A stretch of 64,000 bases of DNA. Origin: Euborellia annulipes (lineage: Eukaryota; Arthropoda; Insecta; Dermaptera; Anisolabididae). Position numbers and translations under genes: made by a program. Below the pieces are notes generated by a model. The model saw only the letters and a list, made by a program, of their open reading frames with translations, was not told where the DNA came from and ran no database searches. Below are positions 1 to 9,346 of this stretch, one piece after another. Within the stretch, counting starts at the first letter, position 1. Every line of letters starts with the position of its first letter. The DNA is taken from contig JAKCPI010000825.1 of NCBI GenBank assembly GCA_023213315.1, positions 62,001 through 126,000 of the forward strand, read 5' to 3'.

Positions 1-157
1 AAGAGTATGCGGCCTATAGGCTCAAGTCCATTTGCAGCTTCCTATACTTCAATATTTGCTTAAAACATTTGTTTTATACAACAAAAGGATAATAGAGTTC
101 ATTGGTATTAGTGCGGTAAATGGGCATTAGTGGTAAAGTCTGAAATACTTCATTTTT

Positions 158-270
158 ACTTTCTCTTACCTCTGTGTATGTTAATATATAGAGGAAGTAT
201 TGGATTCATGTAAAAGTTGATGTGAGATTTTGATGGATATACACGTTTTGAACCAAAAAAGTTTTTTTTC
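158..270 (-). repeat. Family H repeat, 3'-end fragment
   Basis: Read on the minus strand this is the terminal part of family H. It has the ACTTTCTCTTACC...AGAGGAAGT hairpin, then a 'TTGGATTCATG' stretch and 'AGATTTTGATGGATATACACG', all matching the full copies at 31499-32170 and 38757-39415. The rest of the unit is missing, replaced by a SINE at 271. Confidence 0.75.
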
Positions 271-440
271 CATTTGGGTACCAAATGGCTTAAATTAGAA
301 TTCCTGGACCCCAAATATGTATATTAATCAATAGCAGATATCGTCAAAGTCTTATATGGCCTAAGTTGCCGAAAAGACTGTCTGAATGTGCGTGTGAGTG
401 TGAGTGTGAATGAGAAACAAGTGTGAGTGTTAAAAAAAAG
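271..440 (+). mobile_element. SINE-A, 5'-truncated
   Basis: This copy lacks the tRNA-like head. It carries the SINE-A body: ACCAAATGGCTTAAAT, CCTGGACCCC, GTCTTATATGGCC, TTGCCGAAAAGACTGT, then a GTGTGAGTGTGAATGAG tail ending in an A-run. The same body follows a tRNA-like head in the full copy at 19809-20052. Confidence 0.8.
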
Positions 441-443
441 TAC

Positions 444-745
444 ATGTACAGTGAGAACCATAATTAAGTTCCCACCTGGGTGCTAGAGTTTTGAGTATAT
501 GGTATATAGTGAAATAATTTTAATGACCGAAAAGGTAAAATAAAATCTACTCTCCCAGATTTGATTTGATTTATTTTACTAAAAGTTTATTTTACCAAAA
601 TGATAAAATAAAATCATCTGCTGCATTTTATTTTACCTTTTGGGTCATTAAAATTATTTCACTATATACCATACACTATAGGCCTACCATATACTCAAGG
701 CTCTAGCTCCCAGGTGGGGACTTAATTGTGGCGCTCGCTGTACAT
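444..745. mobile_element. Foldback element, TGTACAGTGAG termini
   Basis: The two halves are long imperfect inverted repeats. The left arm contains TACAGTGAG, TTAAGTTCCCACCTGGG, GAGTATATGGTATATAGTG and AATTTTAATGACC; the right arm holds their complements and ends CTCGCTGTACAT. The spacer is AT-rich with no open frame. The termini resemble the TACAGTGAGGG ends of the repeats at 8182-8329 and 48040-48270. It is probably a non-autonomous DNA element. Confidence 0.7.
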
Positions 746-1344
746 TATATAGATTTTAATGATTCAGTCGAATTTATAAAATAAAATATTCATCGAACTA
801 GTCAACCGGGGATCCGAAAATCACATCTCTTGACTTTTAAGGTTACCAATATTGATATTGTCTCGAACTTTAACCTTTCGAACAGATTGTGGAAGATACA
901 AATAATATCCAATGAAAAAAACTCACAATTTAAATAAACTCGTCGATTTCGGTAGAATTACACCAAAAAGTAGGTTGGTATTGAGTTTTACGTGTCCAAA
1001 AGTAAATAGAGATCTCAATAGGTGGGCCTATGCAATCCAAAGGAAATAAAAAAAAATTGATTCTATTTATTTTTTTTATAAATAATTTTATAGCAAATTA
1101 AAAGTTGATGGTTTAAATATTAGATAGAATTGATAAATTATTTGACTATTATAAAAATAAATTTATATATAAACTAGAAAGGTATTCAGATGTAAATGAA
1201 CCCTAAAATCACTAACACGCTTTAAAAAAAAAAAAAATAATAATAATTTAAATATCTAAATAAAACGAGATGCCAAATGACCAAAGAGGTAATATATTTA
1301 TATTTCTCGCCTTTATAAATTGATATGTGTAAATAAATAAAAAT

Positions 1345-1725
1345 AAACAAGCGCTGGAGTGGGCTAATAAAGAGATCGCGTGATGGGGAGGTGGCGGGCC
1401 CCCCGATGGGCGCGCGCGCCCCAACCTTAATTGCCAGCCCACAATATTAATAGACACGAGGCCCACGTGTGGGAAAGTCAAAGTAGGCCCAATGCCCATC
1501 AGATAAGCTCATTATTTGTAATTATATTAAACGAAGCCCTGTCGTAAGTCCAGTGATGGATGACGGATTCGACTCCATTCCTGGAATGACTAGAGACAGT
1601 GTCCTCCTCTCCCAAGACAAGATGAGATGAGCTGGAAATGATACCCGGGGACAGAATATCATCTCGTGCTCTGATGAAAACAAATGAAAACACCCAATCC
1701 GTTTATTCATTATAAACCCCGTATC
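1345..1725. other. GC-richer non-repetitive island (candidate regulatory)
   Basis: This is a higher-GC, mixed-complexity stretch in an AT-rich background. It contains an alternating GCGCGCGCGC run, the palindrome CCCACGTGTGGG (with an E-box CACGTG), and AGATAAG next to TAATTATATTA. I find no partner within the window. Short minus-strand frames here have no recognisable domain. Enhancer or conserved non-coding identity is inference. Confidence 0.35.
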
Positions 1726-1953
1726 AGTGTTCAAAAATGGAGGGGAGTTGGAAAAAAAAAATAGTTCTTTAGAGATAATAATAAAAGAAGTCAAGGTATT
1801 GTTTTCAAGCCCAGAAATGACATAGAAACGACTTTTCAAAAAAAAAAAAAAAAAAGAGAGAACCTCAGAGAGCGGGTGTTCTATAACACATAATAAAGAA
1901 ACTAACAAAAACAATCACAGACAAGTAATTTCGGAAAGATTGAAAATTATACG

Positions 1954-1986
1954 AGACGTTTCGAAAAAATTCATTATTTTCATCAG
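1954..1986 (-). other. Hammerhead-like core (CTGATGA...CGAAACGTC), interrupted 5' by a SINE
   Basis: The minus strand reads CTGATGA, then 17 nt with an AAAAT/ATTTTTT potential stem, then GAAACGTC. This matches the hammerhead core CUGANGA - stem II - GAAA. The sequence continues past 2269 after removal of the SINE at 1992-2257, which used TCATCAGTGATT as its target, so the SINE landed at the start of this motif. Self-cleavage is not shown. Confidence 0.35.
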
Positions 1987-1991
1987 TGATT

Positions 1992-2257
1992 TTTTTTTTA
2001 TATATAAAAAACATTCACACTTTTTTCTCATACTCACACTCACACACACATTCACACAGTCTTTTCGGCAACTCAGGCCATTTAAGACTTTAGACGATAT
2101 CCGTTGTAATTAATATATATATTGGGGGTTCAGGCATTCTATTTAAGCCAGCTGGTATCCAAATGGCTTAAATAAAATCATCGGACTGCCTGGGTTCGAA
2201 CCCGCAAAGTTTGGTATAGGAGGTAGGCACGCTACCTACTACGCCAAACTCGGGGGC
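1992..2257 (-). mobile_element. SINE-A, full-length, tRNA-derived, 12-bp TSD
   Basis: It is flanked by an exact TCATCAGTGATT at 1980-1991 and 2258-2269. On the minus strand it starts GAGCCCCCGAGTTTGGCGTAG, followed by GTAGGTAGCG (box A region) and GGGTTCGAACCC (box B). The shared SINE-A body comes next, ending in GTGTGAGTATGAG plus an A-rich tail. The long exact TSD and A-rich 3' end fit target-primed insertion by a partner LINE. The tRNA-like head is a Pol III promoter, not a tRNA gene. Confidence 0.88.
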
Positions 2258-2433
2258 TCATCAGTGATTATTTGTCTGATCTTTTGTTGAGTGAGTTTTA
2301 CATTAAAATTGAGAAATTGGCATTATATAAGATAAAAATAAATATATTTGTACAATTTAATATTTATTAATTCAAATAGCCGACAAAAGTTAGGGTGCCA
2401 CCGGGAGTCGAGCCACGGATCTATCCATTTTAG

Positions 2434-2757
2434 GGTTCGACCGAAACAAGATTTTCAGCCGAAACCGAATTTCGGCCTCAATCTTAGTTTCGGCCGAAAC
2501 CGAAACTTGTATTTCCTTCATTTTACCTTTTTTTTTAGGGAGACTAAATTTTTTCCGCACCTTTCCCGCTTTTGCAAATCATTTGACTTTTTTTTTGCAT
2601 GCGAGTCTCATCCCATCTTTTCAGACTCAGGTTTCGGCCGGCCGAAAGTTTCGGCTACTTTTTGGCCGAAACCGAAACATAAATAAACGTTACGGCCGAA
2701 ACTAGGATTTTTGGCTGAAACCTTAACCGAAACCGAATATTCGGACGATTCCTAATC
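2434..2757. repeat. TTTCGGCCGAAAC-rich palindromic repeat
   Basis: This is built of repeated palindromic words (TTTCGGCCGAAAC, CCGAAACCGAAAC, GGCCGAAA). It contains GCATGCGAGTCTCATCCC and ends CCGAATATTCGGACGATTCC. The right half is repeated at 59440-59588, and the GAGTCTC...CATCTTTTC block reappears inverted at 63895-64000. The 112-codon frame across it (2348-2686) is a by-product of the repeat. It is probably a non-autonomous DNA transposon. Confidence 0.65.
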
Positions 2758-3530
2758 CATTTGTACTCAACATGCCCTACCACTGGACCACAGCACGCCG
2801 TTATTTGAATTCACTCAGACTGCTATTTTAGACACCAGGAGAAATAGACCCAAAACCGAAGACATATTTTTTTTCCCTCGACCATGCGCAGTCTAGATGG
2901 ACTAATTGAGAAGACCTCTCAAATATGCAATTAATAGAAATAAGACTGCATGGTCGGAGGAGAAATTTGTGACTTAGGGTTTGGACCCATTTTTAAATAT
3001 ATTTGAGTCTTTTTTAAGCCAGATAAATCGCCTTTATTACTACAAATTGGGGACGTTTCTGCGCGATTGCGGTCACGATTGTTTGCTGAAAGATTTGAAA
3101 ATTTAGCGGTCGCTTCCAAGCGTTTTAATTGTAAGGGTCGTATGTTGTGAATGAGGTGAAGTATGTATCTTTTTGTAAAATTTTCTCGGAACATTATTTA
3201 TGACCCACCACCCTTTCTCATAAAAGGTCTCGGAAATATTTGGAATTATTGCCTTGTAAACTTATAAAAAATGCTGAAAATATAGCGTTTGTTTTCTGAA
3301 CCAATCGAGGAATCTCTGGATAAATTCATTTAGAAATAATTTCATAAAATTGTTAAATAAACAAATTAGATAAATTTATAAATCCGTCAGAATAGCAGAA
3401 AATGCTTGTAGCTGATATTAGAGGATTTAAAATAAAAATAAGTATTGAAACTTTTTTTTAAATTTTATAAAAATTTCTAGTGAAAACTATAGTTTTCACT
3501 AGAAATTAATGTTTTTCAACAGACTCAAAT

Positions 3531-3789
3531 CAAGGGCGGATACGGGGGGGGGTAAAGGGAGTAATTACCCCCCCCCCCCGAGATTCGAAAAAAATACCTT
3601 TTTTCGCAAAAAAATTTATTTTTAATGTAAAATTTTTAAAATTAATAAAAATTTGATGTGTATTTATATTCTGGCAAACAAATACAGAATGCGCTTTTAA
3701 ATTACCGAAATTAAAAAAAAATAGTGTGCTGTGCGATGAGTCACACCAGATTACCCCCCCCCCCGAGAAACACCCTGGATCCGCCCTTG
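3531..3789. mobile_element. hAT-type MITE (CAAGGGCGGAT family), 8-bp TSD
   Basis: An exact 8-bp duplication ACTCAAAT (3523-3530, 3790-3797) flanks an element starting CAAGGGCGGATAC and ending ATCCGCCCTTG. An 8-bp TSD with a C-A-starting inverted terminal repeat is typical of hAT elements. G-run and C-run blocks lie just inside each end. It carries an internal stretch at about 3724-3752 matching the 5' arm of family H. Relatives are at 17688-17936 and 57704-57973. There is no coding capacity. Confidence 0.88.
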
Positions 3790-3861
3790 ACTCAAATATG
3801 AGTAAATTTGATGGATGTTACTGTATTATGAAGGATTAATAAATATATTTATTTATTAGGA

Positions 3862-3914
3862 CCGACCCCGCACCGCGGCAATAATAAGGGCGAGGACAGA
3901 AGAAGAAGAAGAAG
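3862..3914 (+). mobile_element. 5'-truncated LINE 3' end with (AAG)n tail, 11-bp TSD
   Basis: This 53-bp insert reads CCGACCCCGCACCGCGG...GCGAGGACAG then (AAG)n. ATTTATTAGGA flanks it exactly at 3851-3861 and 3915-3925. The same segment ends the longer copy at 10308-10487, which still encodes the C-terminus of a reverse-transcriptase ORF, so this is the extreme 3' end of that LINE. Confidence 0.85.
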
Positions 3915-3925
3915 ATTTATTAGGA

Positions 3926-4890
3926 AATATTAACAACTTAAAAAACAATAGCTGGATAATATCTCTATAAAGACATGACAACGTTTCGGATGATGATTCA
4001 AGAACTATTCAATTATTTTGTTTATTTATTTCGAGACAATTTTTGAAAATTTCAAAAAATCTAAAAACAAAAAACTTATTTTGTGGAAAAACCCACAAAA
4101 AGCGAAAACCAAAATTTCATCAACTAATTAATCATCATCTTCACTGTGAATTTCATCATTACCAAATTTGTTCATATTAAATTTGCATTTAAAAAATTGA
4201 TTATTTATTCAATCAAAATTAATTTCATTTGAATGTCCATTTTATAAATTTTCAATAATATATTTATCTCCATTAACGTTTTTTTGTAAATATTTTTTAA
4301 TCTGCTAAATTATTTTTTTTTTCTTTCGATGCTTTAAAAAATTATACTAATAATGAATGATAATGATCTCATAATTTATTTTAAACAAGTTCTGCTTATA
4401 TTAAATACAAAAAAAAAAAAAAAAAAATCAAAATCTACCTGAAATAATATTAAACTTGAAATAACAAGTTTTGGCTTGAATAAATATTAATTAATAAGAA
4501 ACAAAATTTGTATATTAAAAATTGCTTATTATTGTAAATGAAAATGTTGTCTCATAAAATTTTTTAATTTAAACAATTTTAACTTACGATATCTTTTTAA
4601 AACGCTATAATCTATGTTTTTATATACAAACAAGTCTCAAATCATTTTGTGACTTTAATTAAACAAAAATAGTTAGAACCTTATAAAACTGATAAAGTAT
4701 TTCAAGTATGCCTGTTAATGGCGCTTTTCCTTTTTAATATGTTGCTTTTAGGTAATTAAGAGACCCAAGTAAATTTGTGCAAATTTATATTTAAAAGAAT
4801 AATTATTGTATGTAAATCTCTTTCTTAACTGTCACCGCGTATTATTTATCCTTAGAATTAGCTAAATTGTAAATTATACAGTTATAACAA
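3926..4890. other. AT-rich sequence, no gene seen
   Basis: This is very AT-rich with A- and T-runs. At about 3978-4005 a minus-strand string ending CCGAAACGTT resembles a decayed copy of the hammerhead-like motif. I see no open frame or repeat that I can name. Confidence 0.5.
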
Positions 4891-4894
4891 GCAA

Positions 4895-5240
4895 ACAAAA
4901 CAGGTTCCACGGGAACAGGATTTATAGAAGGACAGAGGAGGTTGCTTTTGAGACACCTTTGGTATCCATGCAGAAGTCCATCCATGGTTTAAACATACAC
5001 AACCAATGAATCGAACGAGGGAGGGGAAGGGTCAATAAAAGAGCCAAAAAAAGAGGAGGTGGGGAAGCGCTTGAAATTTATGATTAAATTTCCAATCAAT
5101 TAAATAAAACTCGTTTCCGAAGCGTTTATACAATGCAATCGAACCGAGTCAAATTAGGCGGCTACGACAAGCGTAGAAATTAGCACCAGCCATTCATTAA
5201 GAGGAATTCGCTCTAATATTTATGACTAATTACTATTATG
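4895..5240. other. Non-repetitive island (candidate regulatory)
   Basis: This mixed-complexity sequence lies between AT-rich blocks. It includes CATGCAGAAGTCCATCCATGG, ATTTATGATTAAATTTCC and AATCAATTAAATAAAAC, then CATTCATTAAG and GACTAATTACT. The clustering of ATTA/TAAT words suggests homeodomain sites, which is inference. It has no repeat match in the window and no long frame. Confidence 0.35.
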
Positions 5241-5429
5241 AATCAGCCTGATTTTTTTTTATGTATTTAATCCTGCTAAATTTATTTTTCAAAATCTGGA
5301 GTAGAACAACTTTCTCTAAACGAATTTTAGTTTCTAGCACAAGAGGCGAGTACTCTATCACTAGTCGATTTTTTTTTAAGTAATTGCTGAATGGTCAATA
5401 AGCCAAAACCCATATATAACCAACTCATC

Positions 5430-5590
5430 ACCCCCGAGCCGAGGTTAGAGGTGTTGATAAATGTCAATATTAATAACCTAAAAGCCAGAGGGGAGTGGGT
5501 TCAGATCCCATGCAGCCCAATGAATATTTATTTAAATCATTTGGATACCAAATGGTGTAAATAAACGGGCTTGGATAATTTGTATCGAAA
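5430..5590 (+). mobile_element. SINE-B, tRNA-like head plus SINE-A-like body
   Basis: It begins CCCCGAGCCGAGGTTAG and has GGGTTCAGATCCCATGC (box B-like). It then has AATGAATATTTATTTAAATCATTTGG and ACCAAATGGTGTAAATAAA. The second half resembles SINE-A, but the head differs. A related, more decayed copy is at 26566-26693. No TSD was identified. Confidence 0.6.
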
Positions 5591-5654
5591 TAGTTTAAAG
5601 TCTACATTGCTTAAAACGCTGAAAAATCTTTAAAAAAATCTAATTAAATAATTT

Positions 5655-6145
5655 GAAAAGAAGAAATTCGATGGCTGAGTGATAATCAACAAAAGCAGTT
5701 GGATGGAATAAAAAATTTTATTTAAATTTCGTCGACGTTTCGGTGACGCATCGTCCCCATCCTCAGGATGATAAATTGTTAGGTGGATACACAGCGGCTC
5801 ATACAAAAATATAATAAATTATATGACAATTGTTTGTATAAGAGAATTGTAAAATGTAGTAGATGCCTTGGCAGTATTTTTTTTTTTTTGTTTTTCAGTG
5901 CTGATGTTACGGGCCCAATTAACAAAAAAAAAAAATACAACCCAGGTACTTACAACTATTCTCTTATACAAACAATTGTCATCTAATTTAATATTATATT
6001 TATATATGAACCGCTATGTATCCACCTAATCAACTTTAACATTTTATCGCCCTGAGGATGTGATCCCGAAACGTCGACCAAATTTTAAATATGATTTTTT
6101 ATTCCATGCTGGCTGTCTAAAACTTCCTGCTCTTGTTGATAGTTA
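5655..6145. mobile_element. Foldback element with hammerhead-like cores in both arms
   Basis: The arms are inverted repeats. GATAATCAACAAAAGCAG and CGTCGACGTTTCGG...CATCCTCAGGATG on the left match GCCCTGAGGATG...CCGAAACGTCGACC and CTCTTGTTGATAG on the right. TTGTTTGTATAAGAGAATTG also pairs with its complement nearer the centre. TTAAATAATTT(G) flanks both sides, a possible TSD. Each arm encodes CTGAGGA...GAAACGTC on the strand reading outward. The 67-codon frame inside is not convincing. Confidence 0.65.
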
Positions 6146-6454
6146 AATAATTTTGAGATCTAAATGGTTGGTGCAAAAGGATGTTCGGAAAGGTTGAAGA
6201 TTTTGGGTTAGATTCTCGGGGGCCTTGGGACATTTGGCCATATTTACAAATTTGTTAAATAAAAAAAAAAAAAAACTCGCGAAAAAAATAGGATCTAGCT
6301 ATAGTTTTCTTTCAACAACTGAGGACATTGGCCACGTCCCTATTTTTCAAAATTGCTAGCCAATTTAGAAAAATTCCATTACTATAAATATTTTTATTGA
6401 AAATAAAAGAAAATCCTATTCAGTAAATATACGTAGTTTAAAATGAGTTTTTTA

Positions 6455-6745
6455 TTCCAAATTGTTTGGTTGAGAACTCTTATTTGATTTTGCAAATCGA
6501 AAGAGCTTCAAACCCTTTCCACCCCGTAAAAGGCCTTAAAGAAGTCTGCGATACGAGCAGAGAGGCTGAGGTCCATTGTAAATCTTTTAGCGAATTTGCT
6601 ATTCCGCCAACCGAGCAAAGATTCCATTCCGTTTTATTCATGAGATCTGGTTTTTCCGTTTAAGACAGATCTCTTGTCCCCTGGGTGACATTTGTTCGAC
6701 AGACTCGTTTGACAAAATCGCTTGTTCCCAAATAAATTACAATAC
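6455..6745. other. Non-repetitive island (candidate regulatory)
   Basis: This balanced-composition stretch contains GAAGTCTGCGATACGAGCAG and TTCCGTTTAAGACAGATC. A 65-codon plus-strand frame (6466-6663) has no domain I recognise and no clear splice context. The word TGGGTGACATTTGTTC recurs at 9784 inside another element, so part of this may be repeat-related. Confidence 0.3.
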
Positions 6746-7081
6746 ATACATAACATTCACTGCTTAATATTAGAGAGTGGGAAGTGAAATCGAAATGTCC
6801 AGAGAGATAATCAAAGTAGCTGATGCTATTTCTGATAAAAGGAAAATAAAATGGACAAGTTATCTACCTTTACTTTCATACATTGTTTTACTTTTATATG
6901 TTGTAAATAAAAATATTAATATATTTAAAAAAAAAACTTCGTTAACAGCCTAATTGAAGTTTCAGTTCAATTAATAACAAAAAAAGTTATAATTGCAATT
7001 TTGGAGTTGAAGTTTTCAAAGATTGTTATTAAATTAAAATTCATGTTTTCGTGTAACTGTGTTTTATTTGTATAAAATATA

Positions 7082-7111
7082 ACGTTTCGGTCACTCTGTG
7101 AGCTTCTTCAG
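7082..7111 (-). other. Hammerhead-like core (CTGAAGA...GAAACGTT)
   Basis: The minus strand reads CTGAAGA, then AGCTCACAGAGTGACC, then GAAACGTT. The middle folds as GCTCAC/GTGACC with one mismatch and an AGA loop, where stem II would be. Flanks TAATAG and ATATTTTA offer a short AT-rich stem I. The same layout with different stem sequence occurs at 5733-5767, 16230-16262 and 24361-24393. Confidence 0.4.
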
Positions 7112-7261
7112 CTATTATCACCTCTAAAAAGAAGTCGTAGATAGAGTGGCCTAAAACGTCTCTCTCTCTTATCTAAATAAAAGTTAACCCGAAAATATGA
7201 ATTTTTATTTAAAATATAAACTGGCCTGAGAGGGAGGCTTTGTCTATATTTAACAAGAATA

Positions 7262-7735
7262 AAAAAAAAGTGTACTTCAAACAATTTCCACGAAAAATTT
7301 CACTGATATTCTTTTTAAAGAGCATCAAAAAATAGTTGATTTATGAATTTTAATCAAAATCGTTGAACCAGTGGCGTAGCGATGGGGGGGCAAGGGGGTC
7401 ATCATGCCCCGGGCGCTTCTCACAAAGGGGCGCCAAATGGTCCGCAAAACAAAAAAATTGTTGGATAATTTTTATTTTTATTATAATTGATTTCTGGAAA
7501 ATATATTTTAAATTTAGTGCCAGTGTAATATAATAATTTTGTATGTTTTACATATAATATTATATGGTTTTCGAATGGGGGGGGGGCGCTAAAATGGTAT
7601 TGTGCCCCGGGCGCGAGTTAAGCTCACTACGCCACTGCGTTGAACGAATTTTGAGAAAATCGAAAAAAAACTGAAAAAGTACATCAGTAACGTACTAGTA
7701 CTTTTTGGTCGATTTTGTTCAAAAGCTTATTTTCA
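7262..7735 (+). repeat. Family H, variant subfamily, split by a hAT MITE
   Basis: It starts GTGTACTTCAAACAATTTCC, runs through AAAGAGCATC, and continues after 7645 with AATTTTGAGAAAATCG and GTACTAGTACTTTTTGG. The 5' hairpin is absent. The same alternative start is seen at 44524 and 50805, so this is a subfamily rather than random truncation. The insertion at 7369-7637 is younger than this copy. Confidence 0.75.
7369..7637. mobile_element. hAT-type MITE (CAGTGGCGTAG termini), 8-bp TSD
   Basis: CGTTGAAC is exactly duplicated (7361-7368, 7638-7645). The element starts CAGTGGCGTAGCG and ends CACTACGCCACTG, an 11-bp inverted terminal repeat. The interior holds G-runs and two TGCCCCGGGCGC blocks in an AT-rich core. 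The CAGTGGCGTA end and 8-bp TSD are classic for hAT elements. Its insertion in a family H copy is shown by the continuous H sequence on both sides. Confidence 0.92.
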
Positions 7736-7989
7736 CCCTTTGTGAAACAAATTCATTTGTTTATATTTACATGTTTTTTAATGACACCTATATTTGTTTT
7801 TTTTTTTTTTTTTTATCAAAATTAACGACAAATGTCATTTTCTTCTGTGATTATTTCAAAAACTATTTAGTTTTCGGAAAAATATCAAAGAATAAAAACT
7901 TTTTAAAATTGAGTATTTTATCATAATATAACAAAGAAATTGAAAATTTCGAAATTTCTGAAAAAACTTATTAGGTAAAGTACTACTTC

Positions 7990-8175
7990 CAAGTGACGTA
8001 TTTACTCCAAAAGTTGATATAAATCTACAATTTTAGTGTAAGGAGCATATACCAAATTTCATCGATCTAGCTGCTTTGGTTTTAAAGCAATCGTGTTCAC
8101 ACACACACACGGACACCCAGACGTAATTCCAAAAGAATATATGGGAAAGTCTCGGGGAAGTCATTCCCCATATGT
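7990..8175. repeat. Unassigned interspersed repeat fragment
   Basis: ACCAAATTTCATCGATCTAGC...GTGTTCACACACACACACGGACACCCAGACG looks like the 3' untranslated ends of many arthropod retroelements. Family H has a comparable 'AAAATTTCAACCTCC...ACACAGACAGACC' block, but the two do not align. This may be a retroelement 3' fragment; it has no coding sequence. Confidence 0.35.
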
Positions 8176-8181
8176 TTTTAT

Positions 8182-8329
8182 AAAAGAAAATGAAAATCTT
8201 TAGTGGAAATTTTTTAGGCTTGAACCATGAAAGTTTCCTTTAAAAAATATATATTATTTTTCTAAAAACAATGAAATAATCACAAGTAGAAAACGCATGG
8301 GTGGGACTTAATATTGACCCTCACTGTAC
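8182..8329 (-). repeat. Half of the TACAGTGAGGG foldback family
   Basis: On the minus strand it starts TACAGTGAGGGTCAATATTAA, then GTCCCACCCATGCG and TTTTCTACTTGTGATT. It ends in AGATTTTCATTTTC. This matches 48040-48270, which has both arms. Confidence 0.7.
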
Positions 8330-8463
8330 CATATGTAAACAATTAATTTTTAATTTCTCATAAATACTGAAATAATTGATAAATTTAAAATATCCTAAGA
8401 GAATGAATTTTACTACAAATATTATTTCATCATTAAATATTTTCTAAAATATTGACTATCATT

Positions 8464-8494
8464 TAGTCGTTCCTTGAGGAAGAAGGAACGACTA
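8464..8494. other. Perfect 12-bp hairpin
   Basis: TAGTCGTTCCTT, a 7-nt loop GAGGAAG, then AAGGAACGACTA. The string TTGAGGAAGAAGG...GAAAACG that follows resembles the CTGANGA...GAAACG layout seen elsewhere, so this may be a decayed hammerhead-like unit. It is not a bacterial-type terminator in this context. Confidence 0.5.
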
Positions 8495-8700
8495 TGAAAA
8501 CGGGTATTAAGCTTTAGACCTGAATTAATATACATAAAAGAATAAAGCTTATCTTAATAAAATAACACGGGGCAATTTCTAAAAAATTTATTTAGTATCA
8601 GAATGAATGTAATTAGAAGTGAGATTTTTCAATTATTTCCTCTCTTTTCACATATTTCCGCACTGCTGCCACCTATCAGATCGGAATTAAATACTCTTAT

Positions 8701-8782
8701 ACGATATATATTGGGGTCCAGGCTTATTTATTTACACCATTTGGTATCCAAATGATTTTAAAATAAATTCATCGGACTAGAT
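8701..8782 (-). mobile_element. SINE-A/B body fragment
   Basis: On the minus strand CTAGTCCGATGAATTTATTT, ATTTGGATACCAAATGG and GCCTGGACCCCAAT match the junction and body of the tRNA-derived SINEs. Head and tail are missing. Confidence 0.6.
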
Positions 8783-9346
8783 GAAACTTAAAACATGAAA
8801 ATAATATTCTGTTTATAATGTTATAAATATTTATATTTAAGTATAGTATCAATTTTCATGAATTATAAAAAATATAAACGTCCTTTATTTTAGTGTAATA
8901 TTTTTTTATAGTTAATAATTTTAACATAATTGAGAATTGAAATTGAACTAAAGGATTGAATTACCTGGTTGGAGTTGTTTTTGTTAGGTGTTTGTGTGCG
9001 TGTACTGTTCGTAATAAAATAAATACAGAAAGATCTTAATGAACAAAGAAAAAATAATTGAGGCGGAGGCGGTCATAAAAAGTTGAATATATTTTGGCCT
9101 TTTTAGCGCTCAAGTCGGAAAATAAGTAGGAATTCAAAAATATGTTTAACGTAGAATTTGCAACCACTTAACAGGCCATCATGTTAAAAACTCAAAGAAA
9201 AAAAAAATTTTGAAAAAAATTATCTCTTTTTTTTTCATATTTTTTTTAGTGTTTATATTTTATAAAATAATATTTTGATATCTCATTGTGAGGAACCCCT
9301 AATTATATTAAAATTTGCATAAAAAGGGGTTTGGGAATAAAGTATA
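8783..9346. other. AT-rich sequence, no gene seen
   Basis: This is low-complexity, AT-rich sequence. I see no frame, RNA signature or repeat partner that I can support. Confidence 0.5.

Noticed and set aside
2348..2686. 112-codon frame
   Set aside because: It translates the TTTCGGCCGAAAC palindromic repeat; the related copy at 59440 has no such frame.
8464..8494. Rho-independent terminator
   Set aside because: Perfect hairpin but no U-tract and no bacterial gene context.
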